From Candidatus Sumerlaeota bacterium (lineage in GTDB: Bacteria; Sumerlaeota; Sumerlaeia; JADFCT01): a stretch of DNA of 12,076 nucleotides. The translations under genes and the position numbers were made by a program. Shown here one piece after another: positions 6,967 to 12,076 of this stretch. Positions within the stretch are counted from its first letter, which is position 1. Each line of letters begins with the position of its first letter. Below the pieces are notes generated by a model, which searched no databases, was not told where the DNA came from, and saw only the letters and a list, made by a program, of their open reading frames with translations. The stretch covers positions 1 through 12,076 of the forward strand of contig JADFCT010000071.1 in NCBI GenBank assembly GCA_017161665.1, given 5' to 3'.

Positions 6967-8535
6967 TCAGCGTCCCCGCCTCATTTCCGCCTCTTCTTCC
7001 TGTTGTTTCCGCTTGGCGGCCTTTTCGGCTTTGATCTCATCGGCCAGATCCAGCATGACCACCTTGTCACCTTTTTTGGATATCTGAAACCGGACACCAC
7101 ACAGACCGGAATTGGGGAGAATCCTCAAGCCATTGATAATGATCGCCACGCCCGGATAAACCACATCCTGAATATCAATGGAGGCGCGCTGCTGTTTTTC
7201 GATCTGCTTCTCCACGGTTCTCAACTTCGCCTTGAGCAGGGCCACCTTGTTTTTGTTGACTCGGCGGGGATTGCCATCCGGATCGGTCTCACGCTCTTCT
7301 TTATAAAGTTCTTCTTCCCATCGCCGGGCCAGACGTTTGAGTCTCGGATCCGCTTCGATCTGCGCCACCGTCTTCACCTCAGCGGTGGGGGAACCGAGGT
7401 TGGTCACCGTAATACCGCCGCTGGCGGCAATCCGCCCGCCGACCACACAAGGGCCGGAACGATTTTCCACAATAATCTTGTTGCCGGCGCGCACATTGCA
7501 TTGCATGAGCGATTCTTTGACCACAACGTTATTGTGCGCGCGAATCACGGCATTCTCGGCAAAGGACAGTTTGACATCGTTACTCGCCTCAATGATGGAC
7601 TCGGGACGGCCAAACAAGCCACCCCGGATCTCAATATCTTTTTCGGAGGAGATGTCGGCCTTGTCCACATCACCGCCAATGCGAACACTGCCTTTGGCCT
7701 TGATGACAAAATCCGGCTGGACATTGCGTCCCACCACCACATCGCCCACGAAATCAATGTTGCCAACCGCCAGATTCACATCGGTTTTGACATTAAAAAC
7801 CTTGTCAACGGTCAGGCGTCCCCCGGCGAATTTGGCGATGCCCTGACACCCGGCTCGCGCCTCCGTGCGTTCTTCGTTGATCACGACATTGCGCCCGGCC
7901 GGAATACGCGCCCGTTTCCCGCGTTTCGCCTTAATCGGGACCCCGGTGACTGTATAACCATCCCGGCCGTCCGTCGCGCCTTTGACCTCGGCCAGGAGAT
8001 CCCCTTCGTCCACATTATCTATCTTATTGATGGACTTGTAGTCTACCCGCCCCATGTCGTTCAACATGGCCTCGCCGTCCACCTTTTGGCCGATATAAAA
8101 GATCACATCCGCGTCGTCACCATCCACCGCGGCGCGCCCTTCGGCCACCAAGAGCGGATCACTCGGCACGTTTCCTTCGGCAACGGAACGAATCAAATCT
8201 TCATTGATATTAACCAGTTTCATACCATACAGAACCTTCATCATTTCCTGAAAGGCTCGCTCCGCATTTTCAATTTGAATCCGCGGATCGACACGCACAT
8301 AGGCTTTGAGGCGGTTATGGCTCAACGTCACATGCAACGCTTTGGCCGGAGCCAATTGTTCCTCTTCCGATTCGCCGTCGCCCGGCGCCTCCGATGGGTT
8401 CTCGGCGTTCTCGGGCGCTTCCGCCGCGGTCAATCGTTCCAATTCCTCGAACGAAAGCCCCCCTTTCCATCCCCCTTTCGGGGCGGTGATTTTCGCGTCG
8501 GTGTTTTCGGATTGCTGATTACCAGTCGATTCCAT
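6967..8535 (-). CDS. FapA/DUF342-family protein (flagellar assembly protein A domain)
   Basis: A 522-residue cytoplasmic protein of the DUF342 family, whose named member is FapA of Vibrio. An acidic, low-complexity N-terminus (about residues 20-60) precedes a globular region (about 75-180, including GQKVDGEAML). Next comes the Gly/Val-rich repeat region typical of DUF342 beta-helices (about 190-385), with repeated turns such as GDVVVGRNV, GSVRIGGDV, KDIEIRGG and NDVKLSFAEN. The tail is charged and probably coiled coil (about 395-450), with a Lys/Glu/Arg-rich end. No signal peptide or membrane span is seen. A GGAAG-type ribosome site precedes the ATG. It is the last minus-strand gene after pilT and the DUF151 gene, 106 bp behind the latter, and that gap holds its own sigma-28-type promoter. 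Its family and promoter both tie it to the flagellum. The biochemical role is unknown. Confidence 0.9.
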   Translation of the reverse strand: MESTGNQQSENTDAKITAPKGGWKGGLSFEELERLTAAEAPENAENPSEAPGDGESEEEQLAPAKALHVTLSHNRLKAYVRVDPRIQIENAERAFQEMMKVLYGMKLVNINEDLIRSVAEGNVPSDPLLVAEGRAAVDGDDADVIFYIGQKVDGEAMLNDMGRVDYKSINKIDNVDEGDLLAEVKGATDGRDGYTVTGVPIKAKRGKRARIPAGRNVVINEERTEARAGCQGIAKFAGGRLTVDKVFNVKTDVNLAVGNIDFVGDVVVGRNVQPDFVIKAKGSVRIGGDVDKADISSEKDIEIRGGLFGRPESIIEASNDVKLSFAENAVIRAHNNVVVKESLMQCNVRAGNKIIVENRSGPCVVGGRIAASGGITVTNLGSPTAEVKTVAQIEADPRLKRLARRWEEELYKEERETDPDGNPRRVNKNKVALLKAKLRTVEKQIEKQQRASIDIQDVVYPGVAIIINGLRILPNSGLCGVRFQISKKGDKVVMLDLADEIKAEKAAKRKQQEEEAEMRRGR

Positions 8536-8612
8536 GATCCCACTTCCAAACGATGAGTCAACGGAACCTTTCCCCGCTGAACGGATTCGATTCCATAGGT
8601 TCCTTAATAGAT

Positions 8613-8639
8613 TTATCGGTCAATCGTTCAAAGACTTTA
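8613..8639 (-). promoter_or_regulatory. Sigma-28 (FliA) flagellar promoter for the FapA-family gene
   Basis: On the minus strand the sequence reads TAAAGTCT, 11 nt, ACCGATAA: one mismatch per box to the enteric consensus TAAAGTTT-N11-GCCGATAA, with exact spacing. It begins 2 nt after the DUF151 stop codon. Transcription would start near 8606, leaving a leader of about 70 nt. It has the same design as the motA promoter at 2210-2236. Confidence 0.75.
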
Positions 8640-8641
8640 AT

Positions 8642-9061
8642 CTATTGGGTGAATTGATCCAGCACATGGTCTTCCACATAGATCGGGGCGCCGACCTTGG
8701 TGGCCAGCACAATGGCGTCCGAAGGGCGCGAATCCACGAGAACCGTTCGGTCGTCATCCAGGCGCAGGACCAGTTTCCCGAAAAAGGTCCCACCGATTCC
8801 AAATTCAGTGGCCCGCAAATCGTCAACCAACACATGATCCAGACTGGCGTCCACGCCCTCAATGATATTCAACGCCAAATCATGCGTGAGGGGGCGCGGA
8901 TATTTCTCCCCATGCAGCGCCATGTCCAGTTGAACCGCTTCATACTGCCCGATCCCAATTTCCATCTGGCGGGGACCATCGACCTCACCCAGCACAATAA
9001 TCTGGACATTGTGCGGATCGTCGGACAGACGTATTTCACGCAATTCCACAAGCACTTCCAT
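8642..9061 (-). CDS. DUF151 bifunctional nuclease-family protein
   Basis: A 139-residue cytoplasmic protein of the DUF151 family, whose characterised members are called bifunctional nucleases because RNase and DNase activity was reported. The family core is plain: LGEVDGPRQMEIGIGQYEA (24-42), RPLTHDL (56-62), a central beta region (FFGKLVLRLDD) and the hallmark DSRPSDAIVLA (110-120). The length is close to the core domain alone. There is no C-terminal UvrB/UvrC motif, which some members carry. AAGGAG lies 7 nt before the ATG, an excellent ribosome site. It starts 27 bp after the pilT stop, so the two are almost certainly co-transcribed. The physiological role of the family in most bacteria is unknown, and the sequence does not settle it. 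Confidence 0.92.
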   Translation of the reverse strand: MEVLVELREIRLSDDPHNVQIIVLGEVDGPRQMEIGIGQYEAVQLDMALHGEKYPRPLTHDLALNIIEGVDASLDHVLVDDLRATEFGIGGTFFGKLVLRLDDDRTVLVDSRPSDAIVLATKVGAPIYVEDHVLDQFTQ

Positions 9062-9088
9062 AAGAGCGCTCCTTATTCCGTCGCGGGG

Positions 9089-10276
9089 TTATGATTTTCC
9101 GGTTCCGGAAGCCGGATTGAAGGGCTGATACACAATCGTAGTCATTTTATCGAGTTTCTTTTTTAACTCGTCGGGCTTCGTCACATTCGCCAGCGCCTCC
9201 TGCTTGGAAACCAGGCCGCGCCGATACAATTCCAGCAACGCCCGCTCCATACTCTGCATTCCATACTGGCGACCGGACTCAATCTGTGAATCCAACTGGT
9301 GCGTCTTGCCTTCACGGATCAAATTGCGGATCGCGTCATTGACCAGCAACAGTTCAATGGCCGGCACACGCCCCGAACCTGTGGCGCGTGGCAACAGTTT
9401 CTGACTCAGAATAGCCTGGAGGAGCATGGACATTTGCAACTGTATCTGGGTCCGCTGATGGGCCGGGAAGATATCAATCACGCGATCCACGGTCTGCGCC
9501 ACATCCACCGTGTGGAGCGTCGAGACCACAAAATGTCCCGTTTCCGCCGCGGTCAGCGTGGCGGCGGTCGTCTCCAGATCCCGCATCTCCCCCACAAGGA
9601 TGACATCCGGATCCTGGCGCAGGACGTGTTTCAGCGCGCTGGCGAAGGTCGGCGTGTCCGTATAAACCTCGCGCTGCTCAATGACGGCCTTGTTGTGACG
9701 ATGGGTGAATTCAATCGGATCTTCAATGGTGACGATATGGCAAGAACGTGTCCGGTTGATGTAGTCAATCATGGCCGCCAGCGTCGTCGTCTTCCCCGAC
9801 CCGGTCGGCCCGGTCACCAGCATCAGTCCATGGGGACACATGCAAAGGGATTGGAGGATATCCCCCGGCAAACCCAATGCGTCGAACCCCAGAATCCGGC
9901 TGGGAATGACGCGCAGGGCGGCGGCGAGCGAGCCACGCTGATAGTGAACATTCACACGAAAGCGCCCCACCCCCGGCACACTGTATGCAAAATCGAGATC
10001 CCGGCGTTCCTCCAATAATTCTTTTTGCTCATCCGTCAGGATCGCCTCGATCAACTGTCGTGTGTCCTTGGGCGTCAGGGACGGCGCGTCGATACTGATC
10101 AAGTTCCCATCGATGCGCAAAACAGGGGGACGACCGGCGGCCAGATGTAGATCAGAAGCCCCGCATTTCAGCGTTTCCTGTAGCAAATCCACAATCTGTC
10201 GACCATTCGTTTCGCTGCTAAGAGCCAGACGCACGGCGTCGATTCCCGAATGATCGGAAGGCGGAGCAGATTCCAT
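9089..10276 (-). CDS. pilT: Type IV pilus retraction ATPase PilT
   Basis: A hexameric AAA-like ATPase at the inner-membrane base of type IV pili that powers pilus retraction and twitching. The N-terminal domain starts like PilT (GASDLHLAAGRPPVLRIDG). Counting from the ATG, the motor follows: Walker A GPTGSGKT (about 156-163), Asp box TIEDPIEF, Walker B VILVGEMRD with catalytic Glu230, and His box TAAETGHFVVSTLHT. The PilT-specific AIRNLIREGK helix near 315 separates it from the PilB assembly ATPase. It has about 27 extra N-terminal and about 30 extra C-terminal residues compared with the 344-residue Pseudomonas PilT. ATG at 10274-10276 is preferred, but GTG directly before it (10277-10279) is equally possible. 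No good ribosome site is visible for either. It is first in the pilT-DUF151-fapA run. No other pilus gene is in the window. Confidence 0.96.
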   Translation of the reverse strand: MESAPPSDHSGIDAVRLALSSETNGRQIVDLLQETLKCGASDLHLAAGRPPVLRIDGNLISIDAPSLTPKDTRQLIEAILTDEQKELLEERRDLDFAYSVPGVGRFRVNVHYQRGSLAAALRVIPSRILGFDALGLPGDILQSLCMCPHGLMLVTGPTGSGKTTTLAAMIDYINRTRSCHIVTIEDPIEFTHRHNKAVIEQREVYTDTPTFASALKHVLRQDPDVILVGEMRDLETTAATLTAAETGHFVVSTLHTVDVAQTVDRVIDIFPAHQRTQIQLQMSMLLQAILSQKLLPRATGSGRVPAIELLLVNDAIRNLIREGKTHQLDSQIESGRQYGMQSMERALLELYRRGLVSKQEALANVTKPDELKKKLDKMTTIVYQPFNPASGTGKS

Positions 10277-10362
10277 CACCGTCTCTCATTTCCAGCAAGT
10301 TATGTTGTCCAAGGCCCAATGAATCATCGGCCGAAAAACAGCCGAATTCCACACTGCGCGCC

Positions 10363-10390
10363 TTGACCTCGCGAACACATGATGGATAAT
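10363..10390 (+). promoter_or_regulatory. Strong-looking housekeeping promoter for the S12-like gene
   Basis: TTGACC (10363-10368), 16 nt, GATAAT (10385-10390): five of six matches in each sigma-70 box. Transcription would start near 10397, giving a leader of about 47 nt. It lies in the 167-bp gap between divergent pilT and the S12-like gene. I could not find a convincing pilT promoter on the other strand. Confidence 0.6.
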
Positions 10391-10443
10391 GTCCCTAAGC
10401 GTCCGGTCGGGGAAAGTCCAAAAACAGTGGGGACTCTAAAAAC

Positions 10444-11700
10444 ATGCCGCGCAACCGTAAGCGACAACTGAAGAGCCTTCGATTTTGGGCGGTCGCCCGG
10501 CTTCTGGGAACGATGGCGCTGCTTTTTTTCTCTCGCACGGCCACCGCCACGACCGCTACTACGGCGCCCCCAACGATTCAAAAGGACTGGAGCGCCTTAC
10601 GGACCCTGCTTCGCAATGCCCCCGCCAAAGGGCAGGCGCCGGAAGGGATCCTGCTTCTGCTGCATCAAGGGCGACTGGTCTTGAACGAAGAATTTGGCCC
10701 GTCTTCCCCATCCGACGGGCCGACCTTTTCGGCCGATTCACCCTGCTATATCCAGGCCCTTTCTCAGCCGGTTTTGTCAGTCCTGATCGCCCGGCTGGCA
10801 ACGAAAGGCGCGCTGGATCTTGATCGGCCCATCGACGCCTGGCTTCCGGCGTTTCAGACGCCCATCCTGACCTCGGGGCGTCGCGCCCGGCGCGCGCCCA
10901 CATTGGCCGAACTCCTGTCTCATACCAGTGGGCTGCCAACAACCCGCGCGCCCTTTGACGATAAGTCCACCCTGGAAAAGGTTCTCCACGCGTTGGCGCA
11001 GAATCGTCTGATCGACGAACCGGGACAAACCACCGCCTACAGTGAACATGGCTATACGGTGGCGGCAGGTGTGATCGAAATGGCCATGGGACGCTCGCTG
11101 GAAGACGTCCTGCAAAAAGAACTGGCGATCCCTCTGGGGTTACGCAACACGACCTACGCCCCCTCGGCAGAGCAATGGGCCGCCATGCCTCCTATATATC
11201 TTCGCAAGAACCATCAGTTTATGGTCGCGCCGGCGCCAGACCGACCGGCGCCCGGAGCGTATCGACCTCCCGGCTCAGCCATGATCGCGTCGCCCCGCGA
11301 TCTGGCCGCCATCGTGACACTCTTGCGCAATCGGGGGCAATGGCAGGGCAAGCCCTTCCTCGCGCGCGCCATCGCCGAACGCCTTCGCGTCGAGACGCCG
11401 GGAGGAATCAACTGGGGATTGGGCGTCCAGCTACGGGGACAAACGCCGAGCGCCCCGGCCCCGTGGATCGAGGCCGAAGGCGACAGTGGCGTTTATCTGT
11501 GGCTGGATTTCCGGCGGGATTGGGGCGGTGTGGTAGCCACACAGTTCCCCGCGGGCATTCGGGCGCCGGGGTTTTCAAAAGAGGGCGCAAAGGAATTCAT
11601 TGACCGGAGCGTTACCGAAATCGATCGCATCCTGGGTGCGCCAGCCATTTTCTCGAAAAATCAAACAAGCGGAAAGCCCTTATTCACCCCACGCAAGTGA
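10444..11700 (+). CDS. Exported beta-lactamase/DD-peptidase-fold (S12) protein, probably catalytically dead
   Basis: A 418-residue protein. A positive N-terminus and hydrophobic stretch (about 13-30) ending TATA look like a Sec signal peptide, so it probably acts in the periplasm. Family landmarks are present: GALDLDRPID (122-131), LAELLSHTSGLP (154-165), PGQTTAYSEHGY (193-204) and MIASPRDLA (280-288). The catalytic motifs are not. Counting back from GALDLD, the position of the Ser-x-x-Lys nucleophile motif reads ALSQ (105-108). The Tyr-x-Asn motif reads YSE (199-201), and the HxG-type third motif is replaced by EAEGDSG (343-349). No other SxxK occurs nearby. A hydrolase or transpeptidase activity is therefore unlikely, and a binding or regulatory role is possible. 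The ribosome site before the ATG is weak. The gene stands alone and is divergent from pilT. The fold is confident, the function unknown. Confidence 0.88.
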   Translation: MPRNRKRQLKSLRFWAVARLLGTMALLFFSRTATATTATTAPPTIQKDWSALRTLLRNAPAKGQAPEGILLLLHQGRLVLNEEFGPSSPSDGPTFSADSPCYIQALSQPVLSVLIARLATKGALDLDRPIDAWLPAFQTPILTSGRRARRAPTLAELLSHTSGLPTTRAPFDDKSTLEKVLHALAQNRLIDEPGQTTAYSEHGYTVAAGVIEMAMGRSLEDVLQKELAIPLGLRNTTYAPSAEQWAAMPPIYLRKNHQFMVAPAPDRPAPGAYRPPGSAMIASPRDLAAIVTLLRNRGQWQGKPFLARAIAERLRVETPGGINWGLGVQLRGQTPSAPAPWIEAEGDSGVYLWLDFRRDWGGVVATQFPAGIRAPGFSKEGAKEFIDRSVTEIDRILGAPAIFSKNQTSGKPLFTPRK

Positions 11701-11750
11701 CGGAGGATGATGAGAGGCTCTTGGAAGACAATCGAACCTCGAACGTCACG

Positions 11751-11784
11751 ACTCACACGAATATGCCTCATAATTCGTGTGAGT
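11751..11784. repeat. Long hairpin downstream of the S12-like gene
   Basis: ACTCACACGAAT (11751-11762) is exactly complementary to 11773-11784. Inside it ATG and CAT also pair around a CCT loop with one bulged A, making 15 bp in total. It lies 50 nt after the stop codon. The following bases are TCCCC, not a T-run, so it may be a message-end stabiliser or a weak terminator. Confidence 0.65.
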
Positions 11785-11790
11785 TCCCCA

Positions 11791-11808
11791 TGTCCATAAA
11801 AATGGACA
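11791..11808. repeat. Second hairpin, AAAA loop
   Basis: TGTCCAT (11791-11797) pairs perfectly with ATGGACA (11802-11808) around a four-A loop, six bases after the larger hairpin. No T-run follows. Confidence 0.5.
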
Positions 11809-11900
11809 CAACACATGATGAAAATGACGCTGGGGCGGGAGGCGGTGGATTCTGCTTTTTTGAACCATGAAGCATAGAAGGAAAAGAAGATGGTTGCGCT

Positions 11901-11927
11901 AAACGCCAAGACGCAATGACGCAAAGC
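11901..11927. repeat. Octamer-periodic repeat, copy 1 (three units)
   Basis: AAA followed by three 8-nt units, CGCCAAGA, CGCAATGA and CGCAAAGC, all variants of CGCRAAGA. It shares its first 13 bases and its last unit with copy 2, which starts 58 bp further on. Confidence 0.75.
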
Positions 11928-11958
11928 AAGCCGAGGCGCGGCGCGATGACTTGTTTTC

Positions 11959-11993
11959 AAACGCCAAGACGCGAAGGCGCGAAGACGCAAAGC
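11959..11993. repeat. Octamer-periodic repeat, copy 2 (four units)
   Basis: AAA followed by four 8-nt units, CGCCAAGA, CGCGAAGG, CGCGAAGA and CGCAAAGC: one unit more than copy 1, with the same first and last units. Similar octamer runs occur, as I recall, between genes in several unrelated environmental bacteria. The origin is unknown. Confidence 0.75.
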
Positions 11994-12076
11994 ACACTGG
12001 AGCGCGACCCCGCTGTCCGATAAGGCCCGCGTCCAAGGATCCAAACATCAGCAAAGCCCCGATGAAGCAAAGCACG

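Larger units (their letters stand above)
11701..12076. other. Non-coding right end with hairpins and octamer repeats
   Basis: No convincing gene is seen in these 376 bases. Reading frames here lack family similarity and run through the repeats. The stretch holds two hairpins (11751-11784 and 11791-11808) and two octamer-periodic repeat copies (11901-11927 and 11959-11993). The word GCAAAGCAC from the second copy recurs at 12067-12075, at the window edge. Confidence 0.6.

Noticed and set aside
8604..8631. Sigma-70-like boxes TTGAAC and TATTAA upstream of fapA
   Set aside because: Only four of six matches each with 16-nt spacing. The overlapping sigma-28 site fits much better.
10323..10350. 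GCCGATGA upstream of pilT on the minus strand as a sigma-28 -10 box
   Set aside because: The position of the -35 box reads GGAATTCG, with no resemblance to TAAAGTTT.
12014..12023. TCCGATAA, a sigma-28-like -10 box on the plus strand
   Set aside because: No TAAA-type box lies 11 nt upstream, and no gene follows within the window.
11661..12044. Minus-strand open frame of 127 codons at the right end
   Set aside because: It overlaps the end of the S12-like gene and runs through both hairpins and the octamer repeats, which generate its LRAFAS-like peptide. It has no family similarity.
1..12076. Frequent GGCGCC hexamers across the window
   Set aside because: They look common by eye, but most fall in Gly-Ala or similar codon pairs in GC-rich genes. 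Without a genome count this is explained by codon use.
1..12076. Defence island, prophage, integron, CRISPR or biosynthetic cluster
   Set aside because: No integrase, transposase, Cas, toxin-antitoxin, restriction or synthase gene is present. The content is motility, envelope, heme and signalling.

Overview
The window looks like chromosomal DNA (GC-rich, densely coding) from a flagellated, piliated Gram-negative (diderm) bacterium. The flagellar stator genes, a PilT retraction ATPase, two genes for ADP-heptose synthesis (an LPS precursor) and a membrane-anchored Ser/Thr kinase support this. I cannot assign a phylum from the sequence. A one-MotA/two-MotB stator locus is something I recall from Aquifex aeolicus, but nothing else here points specifically to that group. 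There are no rRNA or tRNA genes, CRISPR arrays, transposases or phage genes.

Layout. (1) 1-2108, minus strand: a stator operon read motA, then a MotB-like gene without the ion-binding aspartate, then a second motB that has it and runs off the left edge. A near-consensus flagellar sigma-28 promoter lies about 100 bp upstream of motA. (2) 2526-4289, plus: a PknB-type kinase with one membrane span and an unrecognised outer domain, divergent from the stator operon. (3) 4411-6873, plus: hemL, gmhB and a stand-alone heptose-phosphate adenylyltransferase (the hldE C-terminal domain), closely packed and closed by a strong bidirectional terminator. (4) 10276-6967, minus: pilT, a DUF151 bifunctional nuclease gene and a FapA/DUF342 gene. 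The last has its own sigma-28-type promoter inside the gap behind the nuclease gene. (5) 10444-11700, plus: an exported protein with the serine beta-lactamase/DD-peptidase (S12) fold whose catalytic motifs all appear lost. (6) 11701-12076: non-coding, with two hairpins and two copies of an octamer-periodic repeat.

How it fits together. Two unlinked minus-strand units, the stators and fapA, carry the same TAAAG-N11-CGATAA promoter architecture, which suggests a shared sigma-28 (FliA) regulon. The most unusual content is degenerate catalysis. The upstream MotB paralog has Ser for the ion-binding Asp and also lacks the usual Asp of its peptidoglycan-binding motif. The S12 protein has no SxxK. 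GmhB keeps its HAD catalytic residues but has lost three of four zinc ligands in a loop of unchanged length. I see no obvious defence or mobile system. The best candidate for something undescribed is the asymmetric MotB pair.
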